A stretch of 64,000 nt of DNA from Kitasatospora sp. NBC_01250 (GCF_036226465.1 NZ_CP108476.1:868001-932000); one strand, 5' to 3'. Shown: positions 24,550 through 32,494, counted from the stretch's first letter. A program made the numbers and translations. The notes: a model not told the origin generated them from the sequence alone.

Positions 24550-25566
24550 TCAGAAGGCGGCCGTGCGGTCCTCGCTCCGCGGATCCGACACCTGGTGCGG
24601 GGCGTAGAGGCCCGCGCGCGAGCGGCGACGCCAAGGGCGCGCGTGGGTCACCGCCTCGGCGGCGGCCTCGGCGCCGTCGTCGAGGTCCACCACCGCCACC
24701 GACGGCGACCCGTCGGCCGGGCAGCGTTCGAGCCAGTCGCCGTTCGGGGCGATGACCCCGGACGGCGCGGTGGCGCTGTGCTCGGTCGGCACCGAGAAGC
24801 TGACCCAGTAGCTGTTGGCCGCGGCGTGCCCCTGGGCCTGGGCGGCGGCGTTGCCGGGCCGGACACCGGTGCTGGAGAACAGCACGCAGTCGACGTCGAG
24901 CTGCTCGTACTCGGCGAACAGCTCCGGGTAGTGGATCTCGATGCCGAGCAGGCAGCCGAAGCGCACGCCGTCGACCTCGAAGGTCACCGGCGCGGTGCCC
25001 GGCGAGTACAGGTACGAGACCTTGGTGTTCGACAGCAGGCGCTCGTCGTACCGGGTGACGACCTCGCCGCGGTCGGAGACGACGTACAGGCTGTTGTGCG
25101 GGCGGTGCGGCCCGGTCAGGCGGTGCACCGAGGCGATCACCGTCCACAGCCGCAGTTCGCGGGCCAGCTGCGCGATCGCGGCCAGCTCCTCCTGCAGCAC
25201 CGGCCAGCGGCACCGCTCCCAGTCCGCCGGGCCGACCGCCTCGGGGCCGTGGACGGACATGACGAGCTTGTGCGGGAAGCAGATCGCGCCCTCCGGGAAG
25301 TGCACGATCCGCGCGCCCCGGGCACTGGCCTCGCGCATCAGGGCGCGGACCTGGCGGCCGCTGGCGCGCAGCGCGTCGGCGTCGCGGGGATCCTCCCGGA
25401 CGGGGGTCTGCGCGACGGCGAGCCGCACGCTCCCGGGGGTGCGCAGGTCCGGCGCGAGGGCCCCGGACGGCGCCGGCCGGAAGTGTCGCAGCGCGGCGGT
25501 GTAGGACTCGCCGGTCCTGGCGGCACGGGCGCGCACCTGGCGCTTGAAGTTCTTGTGGATTGTCAT
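24550..25566 (-). CDS. Nitrilase-superfamily (carbon-nitrogen hydrolase) protein lacking the catalytic cysteine
   Basis: The 338-residue protein starts with a small basic segment (MTIHKNFKRQVRARAARTGE, then SYTAALRHFR) and continues as a nitrilase fold: RLAVAQTPV, IVHFPEGAICFP with the catalytic Glu, YDERLLSNTKVSYL holding the catalytic Lys region, and FGCLLGIEIHYPELF. Family members normally read G-x-x-x-C-Y/F-D/E-x-x-F-P-E, with Cys as nucleophile. Here that position is Gly and the only Cys is three residues earlier. The chain is otherwise intact, so it is not an obvious pseudogene. It may be a non-catalytic binding protein or use a shifted Cys. I chose ATG at 25566; an earlier GTG at 25590 is possible. 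Confidence 0.82.
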   Translation of the reverse strand: MTIHKNFKRQVRARAARTGESYTAALRHFRPAPSGALAPDLRTPGSVRLAVAQTPVREDPRDADALRASGRQVRALMREASARGARIVHFPEGAICFPHKLVMSVHGPEAVGPADWERCRWPVLQEELAAIAQLARELRLWTVIASVHRLTGPHRPHNSLYVVSDRGEVVTRYDERLLSNTKVSYLYSPGTAPVTFEVDGVRFGCLLGIEIHYPELFAEYEQLDVDCVLFSSTGVRPGNAAAQAQGHAAANSYWVSFSVPTEHSATAPSGVIAPNGDWLERCPADGSPSVAVVDLDDGAEAAAEAVTHARPWRRRSRAGLYAPHQVSDPRSEDRTAAF

Positions 25567-25798
25567 CGGTCTGTCACTGCGGCCTTCCACGCCCCGGGGC
25601 GACGGCTCCCCAGCAACCCCGCCCGAGGCGAACGGGCTGCAACAGCGACCTGAGACGCTGGTCCCTTTGCCTCCACTGGGAGACCGTGCTGGGGACGGTC
25701 GCGGGAGGTTCGGCGTAGGCCACGCAGTTCGCCATGATGCCGCCGCCCGGATGCCGCGTCAACCTGCTGCCGTCGCCCGCGCGTCGCGGTCGGCCCGT

Positions 25799-25836
25799 GG
25801 TCGGTCGGCGGTCGGCGGTCGGCGGTCGGCCGGCGG
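25799..25836. repeat. GGTCGGC short tandem repeats
   Basis: About four head-to-tail copies of the 7-base unit GGTCGGC, plus degenerate ends, lie immediately past the stop of the PRC-barrel gene. This is probably replication slippage in a GC-rich gap. The rest of the 270-bp gap to 25566 shows nothing recognisable. Confidence 0.75.
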
Positions 25837-26532
25837 TCAGCCCGTGGTCGCACTGGGGTCCAGCTCGACCGGCGGGAGCTCGCCCAGCTCGGACTTGGTC
25901 AGACGCACCTTGACCACGCCGCCGCTCCAGTAGGTCTCCCGGATCGGGATCGCCACGGTCTTGCGGCCCCACAGGTGCCCCTCCTGGAGCAGCACGTGCG
26001 TCACGCTGTGGTCCTGCTGGTCGATCACCAGGCCCTGGACCCGGCCGATCGCACCGTCGGTGGCCTCGATCCGGTCGCCGTGCCGGATCTGCACCTCGCC
26101 GGGCGGTATCCGCTCCTGCGCGACCAGCGTCGGCCCGGGGTCCTGCGTCAGCAGTGCGGGCGCCAGGCCGGCGCCGCCCACGCCCAGGCCGTAGTAGGGC
26201 AGCAGCAGCGATTCGTTGGGGTTGTAGCCGAAGCGGTTGACGCCGCCGGGCAGGTAGCGGGTCTCCTCGGCGGGCTCCAGCCGGTCGACCTCCTCCGGCG
26301 TGCAGCGCAGCCGGATGACCTCGTCGGGCGCTGCCGCGCGGTGGCCGCTCGCGGGCTCTCCGACCGCGTCGAGCGGTTCGATCAGCTCGACGGGCACCAG
26401 GCGGTCGCCGACCACCAGGTGGGTGACCTGGCCCGCCAGCGGATCGATCACCACCCGCTCCAGGCGCCCGCAGTCGCCGCCTCCTTCGCAGTGGACCTCG
26501 GCTCCGATCCGGTACGGCACCGGCTTGCTCAT
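25837..26532 (-). CDS. Protein with two PRC-barrel domains
   Basis: The 231-residue protein contains two similar beta-barrel units: residues about 6-65 (YRIGAEVHCEGGGDCGRLERVVIDPLAGQVTHLVVGDRLVPVELIEP) and about 135-205 (IRHGDRIEATDGAIGRVQGLVIDQQDHSVTHVLLQEGHLWGRKTVAIPI). The G-x-x-x-G-x-V/L-x-x-x-V-x-D-x-x-x-x-x-V-T-H-L/V pattern is the PRC-barrel signature, found in photosynthetic reaction-centre H subunits and RimM and common in stress-related actinomycete proteins. There is no signal or membrane helix. ATG at 26532 follows GGAGGT. The role is unknown. It is divergent from the MerR-methyltransferase gene. Confidence 0.85.
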   Translation of the reverse strand: MSKPVPYRIGAEVHCEGGGDCGRLERVVIDPLAGQVTHLVVGDRLVPVELIEPLDAVGEPASGHRAAAPDEVIRLRCTPEEVDRLEPAEETRYLPGGVNRFGYNPNESLLLPYYGLGVGGAGLAPALLTQDPGPTLVAQERIPPGEVQIRHGDRIEATDGAIGRVQGLVIDQQDHSVTHVLLQEGHLWGRKTVAIPIRETYWSGGVVKVRLTKSELGELPPVELDPSATTG

Positions 26533-26889
26533 CACGACCTCCCAGGACGTCGGGCCCGGACTTCGGCCACCCTCGTCTGCCCCGGCCCCCGACGGCCACA
26601 CCCGCCGCTGCCCTCCTGGCGAAACCGGAACCAGGGTTGCCGCGGTCGGACCCGTTGCCCTGCCCACCTGCCTGCAACGGAACCGGTGCCCAGCAGTGGA
26701 GTCCGCAGCCGAACGGCACGCTGCTCGACCCGAAGTCCGGCCCGCTGCCTCACCGTCCGGAACCCCACCAGCCGCCACCAGCCAGTTCCTCATCCGGTTC
26801 CTCATCCGGGAGGGCACCGTCCCCGCCTCCAACGAGCGGCGGGACCGCTGCTTGACCCTCACGTGGCGTCATGCCGCATTGTCTCTGGC
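26533..26889 (+). promoter_or_regulatory. Divergent region upstream of the MerR fusion; promoter with a 19-bp spacer
   Basis: No gene is visible in this 357-bp gap. TTGACC (26852-26857) and CATTGT (26877-26882) are 19 bp apart, the long spacing typical of MerR-controlled promoters. Transcription from here would begin at or next to the ATG at 26890, giving a leaderless mRNA, which fits the lack of a ribosome-binding site. A 12-base TTCCTCATCCGG direct duplication lies near 26785-26809. Confidence 0.55.
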
Positions 26890-28005
26890 ATGGAAGAGCA
26901 CCTGACCGTAGGACGTGTGGCCGAGCTGGCCGGTGTGAGCGTCCGCACGCTGCACCACTATGACGAGATCAGCCTCGTACAGCCGTCCGCGCGGAGCGCG
27001 GCCGGGTACCGGGCCTACTCGGCAAATGACGTGGAGCGGCTGCGGGAGGTGCTCGCCTATCGGCGGCTGGGTTTCGGACTGCGCGAGATCGCGGATCTGG
27101 TGGACGACCCGACCACCGATGCGGTCGCGCACCTGCACCGGCTGCGCGGCCTGCTGCTGGAACAGCGCGACCGCGCTGCCGGCATGGTGACGGCCATCGA
27201 CAAGGAACTGGAGGCGCGGGCCATGGGGATCAGGACGACACCGGAGGAGCAACTGAAGGTGTTCGGCGCGCAGTTGTACGAAGCCATCGGGTCCGCCTAC
27301 CCGGCGACGCGGCGCACCGAGCCGCGGATCGCCGCGCAGGTCTGGGATGCGCTCGGGGATGCGCGGACGGTACTGAACGTCGGCGCCGGCACGGGCTCCT
27401 ACGAGCCCCCGGACCGCGACGTCACGGCGGTCGAACCGTCGGCGGTCATGCGGGCACAGCGCCCCGCGGGTGCGGCGCCGTGCGTGGCCGCCAGTGCGGA
27501 GCGCCTCCCGTTCGAGGACCAGTCCTTCGACGCCGCGATGGCGTTCAGCACCATCCATCACTGGGACGACCCGATCGCCGGGCTGCGCGAGATGCAGCGC
27601 GTGGCCCGCCGCGTGGTGGTGTTCACGCACGACTCCACGGACGTCGGCTGGCGCAACCGGTTCTGGCTCAGCCGCGACTACCTGCCCGAGGTCGCCGGCC
27701 TGGTCGCCGACCGACCGGCGGTGACCGAGCTGGCCGGCGCGATCGGGGCCCGCCTCGAGCCGGTGCTCATCCCGTGGGACTGCGCCGACGGCTTCTTCGA
27801 GGCCCACTGGCGCCGTCCCGAGGCGTACCTGGACGAGCACGTGCGCCGCGCGGTGTCGGTGTGGACCAGGGTCGGGCCGCAGGCGGAGCAGCGGGCGGTG
27901 GCCGCACTGCGCGAGGACCTCTCCTCGGGCCGCTGGGCCGAACGCAACGGCGAACTCGCCGCCCTCGACGCGGCAGAGCTGGGCCTGCGCCTGCTCATCG
28001 CCTGA
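26890..28005 (+). CDS. MerR-type regulator fused to a SAM-dependent methyltransferase domain
   Basis: The 371-residue protein begins with a full MerR DNA-binding domain: LTVGRVAELAGVSVRTLHHYDEISLVQPSARSAAGYRAYSANDVERL, residues 5-52, and a dimerisation helix to about residue 110. A TipA-like linker MGIRTTPEEQLKVFG follows. In place of the TipAS antibiotic-binding domain there is a class I methyltransferase: TVLNVGAGTGSYEPP (motif I, about residues 158-172), TAVEPSAVM, AERLPFEDQSFDAAMAFSTIHHWDDP and MQRVARRVVVFTHD. The reading frame is continuous. SAM or a methylated ligand could be the signal, or the regulator could methylate and so disarm an inducer. No ribosome-binding site is visible and the mRNA is probably leaderless. 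Confidence 0.85.
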   Translation: MEEHLTVGRVAELAGVSVRTLHHYDEISLVQPSARSAAGYRAYSANDVERLREVLAYRRLGFGLREIADLVDDPTTDAVAHLHRLRGLLLEQRDRAAGMVTAIDKELEARAMGIRTTPEEQLKVFGAQLYEAIGSAYPATRRTEPRIAAQVWDALGDARTVLNVGAGTGSYEPPDRDVTAVEPSAVMRAQRPAGAAPCVAASAERLPFEDQSFDAAMAFSTIHHWDDPIAGLREMQRVARRVVVFTHDSTDVGWRNRFWLSRDYLPEVAGLVADRPAVTELAGAIGARLEPVLIPWDCADGFFEAHWRRPEAYLDEHVRRAVSVWTRVGPQAEQRAVAALREDLSSGRWAERNGELAALDAAELGLRLLIA

Positions 28006-28044
28006 ACCCGGCTGTCCGACACGAGCATTGAACGCCTGCGGGCC

Positions 28045-28247
28045 CTCCCCCATCCGGTGGGTGTGCTGATCTCGTACCAGCGCTCCCACCAGTTCGTACC
28101 GTCCTTCGTGGCGTTGCACGGCTCCGTGTGGACGGAACAGTAGTACCCGGTCAGGCAGTAACCCGGCAGGTAGTCGGACACCTCACTTTCGTCGCACCCG
28201 ACCTCGCCCTCGTGCTCCCCACAGTCCTGTGCTTCGCCGCGTCCCAC
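28045..28247 (-). other. Possible remnant of a small Cys-rich protein gene
   Basis: On the reverse strand a GTG at 28247 with AGGAGG upstream opens a frame reading VGRGEAQDCGEHEGEVG, then CDESEVSDYLPGYCLTGYYC and SVHTEPCNATKDGTNWWERW. Five cysteines and clustered Trp/Tyr look like real small secreted-protein sequence rather than GC-shadow sequence. There is no signal peptide and the frame has no stop before it runs antisense through the MerR-methyltransferase gene. I treat it as a decayed or truncated gene. The remaining sequence from 28006 to 28463 shows no other supported feature. Confidence 0.3.
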
Positions 28248-28463
28248 GCCGCCGGCCTCCTGCGACCAGCCCCACGGCCCGCCGACCGCCCCGCCCGCCA
28301 ACCGGCCCCAGCGGACTGACGACGGGCGCGGGTCGGGCTGAGGGCGGTGCTCGACGGGGTGGGCCGGTGCGGCACAGGGTCGTGGGCGCGGCATCGCGTG
28401 TCGGTCACCGGCTGGGTGAGGCATGGAGGTGGCCGTGGAGTGCCTTACGGAGGCATGACGCAC

Positions 28464-28862
28464 ATGTCAGTCGAGTTGAATCACACCATCGTTCACGCCC
28501 GGGACAACCGGGAATCCGCCGAGTTCCTGGCGGGGATCCTCGGGCTCGAGGTCGGGGCCGAGTGGGGGCCGTTCGTTCCGGTCGCCACGGCGAACGGCGT
28601 CACGCTGGACTTCGCCCGCGTCCCGGCCGAGTCGATCGCCGTGCAGCAGTACGCCTTCCTGGTCTCCGACGAGGAGTTCGACGCGGCGTTCGCGCGGATC
28701 CGGCAGGCGGGGCTGACGTACTACGCCGACCCGCGGATGGGGCATCCCGGCGAGATCAACCACCATCACGGCGGCCGCGGGCTGTACTTCCTCGATCCGG
28801 TCGGCCACGGGATGGAGATCATCACCCGCCCCTACGGCAGCCACCAGCCGTCGGAGTCGTGA
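28464..28862 (+). CDS. VOC-superfamily (glyoxalase/bleomycin-resistance-like) protein
   Basis: The 132-residue protein has the two beta-alpha-beta-beta-beta units of the vicinal-oxygen-chelate fold: LNHTIVHARDNRESAEFLAGILGLEV at the N-terminus, VTLDFARV, QYAFLVSDEEFDAAFARIRQAGLTYY and GRGLYFLDPVGHGMEIITRPYG. Candidate metal ligands are His in LNHTIVHA and Glu in MEIIT, with a His run HHHGG between. Members are dioxygenases, isomerases or drug-binding resistance proteins. I chose ATG at 28464 because GGAGG at 28449-28453 is correctly spaced; the ATG at 28455 is too close. It is a single gene. Confidence 0.88.
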   Translation: MSVELNHTIVHARDNRESAEFLAGILGLEVGAEWGPFVPVATANGVTLDFARVPAESIAVQQYAFLVSDEEFDAAFARIRQAGLTYYADPRMGHPGEINHHHGGRGLYFLDPVGHGMEIITRPYGSHQPSES

Positions 28863-28874
28863 CGACGGGCCCGC

Positions 28875-29504
28875 TCAGGGCGCCAGCCGTGCGGTGACGC
28901 GTGCCACCTCGGCCGTCGTCCGCACGGCGGCGTCGCGCACCTGGTCATCGGGGTGGGAAGCGGCCTGCCGGGCCGCGTCGGCGATCGCCGGCAGGGCGGC
29001 GCGGCAGTCGAGGACCGCGCGGGCGCACAGGGCGTCCGCGCGGTCCTCGTCCTCGTAGACGAGGTCGGCGCCGTCGGGCTCGGCCGGGTCCGTGAGCAGG
29101 GCCGTGACCTCGGCGGCGATGTCGCGTCCGGCGCAGGCCGCGACGGAGGTCAAGTCCTCGTCGGCGCCGAGCCCGGCGGCCTCGGCGACCTCGGCCAGGA
29201 AGCGGAGCGTGCGGGCCAGCGTCTCGGCGTCGGCGATCGCGTCCTGACGGAGCATCACGCACAGCTGCCGCGCCACGGGGCCGGTGGCCGTCCACGGCGT
29301 GCCCTGGTGGACGATCGCGGAGTTCAGGTGGGCGAGCGCGGCCCGGCGGGCGACCTGGTCGCCGGCCGCCAGGGCGCGCAACTGGGCCGGGGTGTCCGAC
29401 GCCGTCCCGTAGGCGTGCAGCAGCAGCGCGAAGTCGACGGCCGGAACAGCGCAGTCGTCGTCGGCAAACTGTGCGGCCGGGGCCCGGAACTGGTGAGTGT
29501 CCAC
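28875..29504 (-). CDS. Helical-repeat (HEAT-like) hypothetical protein
   Basis: The 209-residue acidic protein, from a GTG at 29504, contains repeating pairs of amphipathic helices rich in Ala and Leu: AQLRALAAGDQVARRAALAHLNSAIVHQGT, AETLARTLRFLAEVAEAAGLG, AALPAIADAARQAASHPDDQVRDAAVRTTAEVARVTARL. The last unit (S-H-P-D-D-Q-V-R-D-A-A-V) is a classic HEAT repeat. Such proteins are protein-interaction scaffolds; no specific function can be given. It lies downstream of the MFS efflux gene on the same strand, but a strong hairpin at 29525-29564 separates them. The start has no clear ribosome-binding site. Confidence 0.7.
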   Translation of the reverse strand: MDTHQFRAPAAQFADDDCAVPAVDFALLLHAYGTASDTPAQLRALAAGDQVARRAALAHLNSAIVHQGTPWTATGPVARQLCVMLRQDAIADAETLARTLRFLAEVAEAAGLGADEDLTSVAACAGRDIAAEVTALLTDPAEPDGADLVYEDEDRADALCARAVLDCRAALPAIADAARQAASHPDDQVRDAAVRTTAEVARVTARLAP

Positions 29505-29524
29505 GGTCCGGGAGCATGCCACAG

Positions 29525-29564
29525 GGGACCGACAACCGGTGGGAGGCGACCGGCTGTCGGTCCC
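29525..29564 (-). terminator. Hairpin downstream of the MFS efflux gene
   Basis: GGGACCGACAACCGG (29525-29539) pairs with CCGGCTGTCGGTCCC (29550-29564) with one mismatch and a 10-base loop. It lies 31 bp past the MFS stop and before the HEAT-like gene. Probable terminator. Confidence 0.65.
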
Positions 29565-29595
29565 GGGGCAGGGCCCGCCCCCAGGCCCGCCCCCC

Positions 29596-31032
29596 TCAGG
29601 AGCGCAGCACCGCCGGTGTGTCCGCCACGGCCCGGCCGGTTTCGGCCGTCCCGGCCGCCGTCCCGACCCCGCTGCGCCGTGGCGCGGCGAGGACCGCCAG
29701 CGCTGCGACGCCGACCACCGAGGCGCCCACCCAGAGCGCCGGGACCAGGCCGTCGACGAAGTGCTGGGGGCTGGTGTAGTTGCCGTGCGCGGTGAAGACG
29801 GCGGTGAGGACGGCCACGCCGAGCGCACCGCCCACCTCCCGCAGCGCGTTGTTGACCCCCGAGGCGACGCCCTGCTCCGACTCGCGGACCGAGCTCATCA
29901 GCAGCGTGGCGACCGGAGCGAAGAAGAGCGCCATGCCGGCCCCGGAGAGCATCAGCGCGGGGACCTGGGCCGCGTAGCTGACGTCCGCCGTGGCGACCGA
30001 GGCGAACCAGCCCAGGCCGGCCGCCTGCAGCGCGAGCCCGACGGCGATGATGTTCCGGCCGCCGATCCGGTCCGCCAGCATGCCGGCCAGCGGGGCGACC
30101 ACCATCGGCATGCCGGTCCACGGGAGCATCCGCACGCCCGCCTGCATCGGGCTGAACCCCTGGGCCGCCTGCAGGAACTGACTGAGCAGGAAGATCGCCC
30201 CGAACATGCCCAGGGACATCAGCGTGCTCGCCACGTTCACCGCCGAGAAGGCCCGGCTGCGGAACAGCCGCAGCGGCACCGCCGGCGCCGGGCTGCGCCG
30301 CTCCCAGGCGAGGAAGGCGACGAGCAGCGTCGCGCCGGCGATCAGGCCGGCCAGCACCGGGCCGCTGGTCCACCCGTCGTCGTTGCCCCGGATGACGGCG
30401 TAGACGATGCCGAAGAGGGCGGTGCTGGCCAGCGCCGTGCCGGGGATGTCGAGCCGGTTGTCGGGGCCGACGCTCTCGGTGAGCCGCAGCCGGGCGAGCG
30501 GCAGCAGGAGCAGGCCGAGCGGGACGTTCAGCGCGAAGATCCACTGCCAGGAGAGGTGTTCGACCACGGTCCCGCCGATCAGCGGCCCGGTGGCCACCGC
30601 CATGCCGTTGACCGCGCCCCAGGCGCCGAAGGCCAGTCCGCGCCGCGCGACCGGCACCGCCGCGGTGAGCAGCGTCAGGCTGACCGGGGTGAGCATCGCG
30701 GCGCCGACCCCCTGGACCGCGCGGGCCGCGATCAGGGCGTTGATGTTCGGGGCCAGCGCGGCGGCGAGCGAGGCGAAGGTGAAGACGCCGAGCCCCACGA
30801 GGAAGATCCGGCGGCGGCCGAAGCGGTCACCGAGGGCGGCGCCGAGCAGCAGCAGGACGGCGAAGCTGAGGGTGTAGGCGTTGACCGTCCACTCCAGGTC
30901 GCTCATCCCGCCACCGAGGTCCCGCCGGATGGAGGTGAGTGCGGTGGTGACGACCAGGTTGTCCAGCGCGGCCATGAATCCGGCGGTACTGGCGATCACG
31001 AAAGCCCAGACGGCCGGGCTGACTCTGCGCAT
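29596..31032 (-). CDS. MFS drug exporter, DHA2 (14-helix) type
   Basis: The 478-residue protein has about 14 hydrophobic segments. It has the DHA2/EmrB-QacA motifs ALDNLVVTTALTSIRRDLG (motif D1), GDRFGRRRIFLVGLGVF (motif A) and the antiporter motif C in GAVNGMAVATGPLIGG. The family exports toxic compounds or secondary metabolites by proton antiport. ATG at 31032 follows GAGGAG. It lies 144 bp downstream of the TetR gene, and the gap contains a 20-bp sequence nearly identical to one in front of the TetR gene itself. I infer that the TetR protein represses both genes and that a substrate of the pump relieves this. Confidence 0.93.
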   Translation of the reverse strand: MRRVSPAVWAFVIASTAGFMAALDNLVVTTALTSIRRDLGGGMSDLEWTVNAYTLSFAVLLLLGAALGDRFGRRRIFLVGLGVFTFASLAAALAPNINALIAARAVQGVGAAMLTPVSLTLLTAAVPVARRGLAFGAWGAVNGMAVATGPLIGGTVVEHLSWQWIFALNVPLGLLLLPLARLRLTESVGPDNRLDIPGTALASTALFGIVYAVIRGNDDGWTSGPVLAGLIAGATLLVAFLAWERRSPAPAVPLRLFRSRAFSAVNVASTLMSLGMFGAIFLLSQFLQAAQGFSPMQAGVRMLPWTGMPMVVAPLAGMLADRIGGRNIIAVGLALQAAGLGWFASVATADVSYAAQVPALMLSGAGMALFFAPVATLLMSSVRESEQGVASGVNNALREVGGALGVAVLTAVFTAHGNYTSPQHFVDGLVPALWVGASVVGVAALAVLAAPRRSGVGTAAGTAETGRAVADTPAVLRS

Positions 31033-31074
31033 GGGAACTCCTCACAAGACACAGGTGGTGTGGACCGATGAAGG

Positions 31075-31094
31075 TAGTAATTGATCAATAACTT
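31075..31094. promoter_or_regulatory. TetR operator upstream of the MFS exporter
   Basis: TAGTAATTGATCAATAACTT contains the palindrome TTGATCAA and is, on the reverse strand, AAGTTATTGATCAATTACTA, differing at two positions from the site at 31753-31772. It lies 43-62 bp before the exporter start in a locally AT-rich patch. Confidence 0.85.
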
Positions 31095-31176
31095 TTACGC
31101 TCAAGAAAAAGCGGCGCCCTGCGAACCGGATGTGGGGCGGATGTGGGGCAGACGCGGGGCAGATACAGGGGCGCCG

Positions 31177-31746
31177 CTACGCGCACCCCTGCTCCCCCAG
31201 CCCGAGCCCCTCCCAGAGACGGTGACCGGGCGGAAAGCCCATCGCGAGCATGGTGTTGATCAGCATCCCGCGGGCGAAGAAATCGGTGATCTCCTGCTCG
31301 CTCATGCCGGCGGCCACCCGCACCGAGTCCCAGAGGTCGAGCCACAACGCGCGGACCGCCTCCCCCACTTCGGCCTCCCCCTGCGCCTCGGCGGCGGCCG
31401 TGGAGACCCACATCTGCATCTGCATCATCAGCAGACTGCGGTCGGCCATCAGCTCGACGTACGCCTCGCCCATGGCCTCGGCGCGGTCCTGCGGGTCGTC
31501 CAGGCCCTCGACCGCCTTGAGGAAGGTCGCCTTGACCTCCTGCACGCAGCGGCGCAGGGTCGCCTCGAAGAGGGCACGCTTGCTGGGGAACAGCCGGAAG
31601 AGATACGGCTGGGAGACACCGACCCGAGCGGCTATCGCCTGCGTCGACGTCCCGTTGTAGCCGCGCTCGGCGAACTCGATCATCGCTGCGCGGATGACGC
31701 TCTCGCGCCGCTCCTCCGCCGACATCCGCCGGCTCGCCCCTGCCAT
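31177..31746 (-). CDS. TetR-family repressor of the MFS exporter
   Basis: The 189-residue protein has a TetR DNA-binding domain at residues 13-58: RESVIRAAMIEFAERGYNGTSTQAIAARVGVSQPYLFRLFPSKRALF. The C-terminal ligand domain is helical, with a Met-rich stretch SLLMMQMQMWVSTAAAEAQGE that may line a hydrophobic pocket. Matching 20-bp operators lie before its own start (31753-31772) and before the exporter (31075-31094), which is good evidence for autoregulation and control of the pump. The gene starts only 16 bp after the stop of the membrane-protein gene upstream. Confidence 0.93.
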   Translation of the reverse strand: MAGASRRMSAEERRESVIRAAMIEFAERGYNGTSTQAIAARVGVSQPYLFRLFPSKRALFEATLRRCVQEVKATFLKAVEGLDDPQDRAEAMGEAYVELMADRSLLMMQMQMWVSTAAAEAQGEAEVGEAVRALWLDLWDSVRVAAGMSEQEITDFFARGMLINTMLAMGFPPGHRLWEGLGLGEQGCA

Positions 31747-31752
31747 GCCCTC

Positions 31753-31772
31753 AAGTTATTGGTCAATCACTA
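31753..31772. promoter_or_regulatory. TetR operator in front of its own gene
   Basis: AAGTTATTGGTCAATCACTA matches the exporter operator at 18 of 20 positions. It begins six bases before the repressor start codon and overlaps the stop codon of the upstream membrane-protein gene at 31763-31765. Confidence 0.85.
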
Positions 31773-32272
31773 ACTCCGTCAAGGGCGGCCCCCGGAACCG
31801 GCCCCGCATGTACCTGGCCCACCCCGCCCACCCCGCCCACCCCGTCCGGCCCGTCCACTCCGCCCGGCCCCGAGACCAGCCGGTCCAGCCGCCGGGCCGA
31901 CCGGATCGCCAGCGTGGCCAGCAGCGCGGTGAGCGGCACCTCGGCGACCAGCGCGAACGCCCAGGCCGTGTACCAGTCCGCACCGGCCAGCGCGGTCATC
32001 GTGTCGAACCAGGCGTCGATGCCGAAGAGCGTGGCCGTCGCCGCCGCCACCGGTGCCAGCAGCGCCGGACGCCGCGGATACAACAGCGCCGTCCCCAGCA
32101 GCCCGAGGAACTCCAGGACGTCCAGCCCGATCCACGAGCTGGACCAGTTGCGCACCTCGGCATGCCCTTGCGGGGCCACCCCCATCATGAAGATCCACAC
32201 CACGAGCACCACCGCCAACGCGGCCAGCCCCAACCGGAGCCGCAGCTCGTACCGCTGCTCGAAGATCCGCAC
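31763..32272 (-). CDS. Four-helix membrane protein with a Gly/Val/Asp-rich tail, function unknown
   Basis: A protein of about 169 residues with four hydrophobic segments: LRLGLAALAVVLVVWIFMMGV, IGLDVLEFLGLLGTALLY, ALLAPVAAATATLFGIDAWFDTMTAL and WAFALVAEVPLTALLATLAI. The C-terminal 35 residues are a low-complexity run of GPGGVDGPDGVGGVGG type, encoded by a CCCCGCCCACC-like repeat around 31820-31870. I prefer the GTG at 32272, which has GGGGGA six bases upstream, over the ATG at 32287. The family is not recognised. It precedes the TetR gene closely, and the TetR operator covers its stop codon. Confidence 0.7.
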   Translation of the reverse strand: MRIFEQRYELRLRLGLAALAVVLVVWIFMMGVAPQGHAEVRNWSSSWIGLDVLEFLGLLGTALLYPRRPALLAPVAAATATLFGIDAWFDTMTALAGADWYTAWAFALVAEVPLTALLATLAIRSARRLDRLVSGPGGVDGPDGVGGVGGVGQVHAGPVPGAALDGVSD

Positions 32273-32329
32273 CTGTGCTCCCCCCATGCCTGATCAGACC
32301 ATGATCATGCTACCGAGGCCGCCGGCTAG

Positions 32330-32490
32330 GCCGTGTCTCACAATTCGCGTCGGATCAGCGCGCGGCGTTGGGCGCCCGGCTGGGCGTGCCGGCGAAGCGT
32401 CCTCGTACTGGGTCGTACTTGGATGATTCGCCGGTGCGTCCAGGCGGGATGCCCGGCGTCGCGCGCCTGGCGGGAATTGTGAGACACGGC
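32330..32490. mobile_element. MITE with 17-bp terminal inverted repeats and CTAG target duplication
   Basis: The left end GCCGTGTCTCACAATTC (32330-32346) is repeated exactly inverted at the right end (32474-32490). The 161-bp body has no coding capacity. CTAG flanks both ends (32326-32329 and 32491-32494), as expected for an IS5-type target duplication. G-C-C-G-T-G-T-C-T-C-A-C-A ends resemble those of IS5-family elements of Streptomyces, so a transposase elsewhere in the genome could mobilise it. Confidence 0.85.
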
Positions 32491-32494
32491 CTAG

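Noticed and set aside
25799..25836. GGTCGGC repeats considered as a CRISPR-like array
   Set aside because: The unit is 7 bp, without spacers, and no cas genes are near. It fits simple slippage.
28128..28319. A 63-codon forward frame in the gap before the glyoxalase-like gene
   Set aside because: It has no ribosome-binding site and no motif, and its sequence is the complement of the more protein-like Cys-rich reverse frame.
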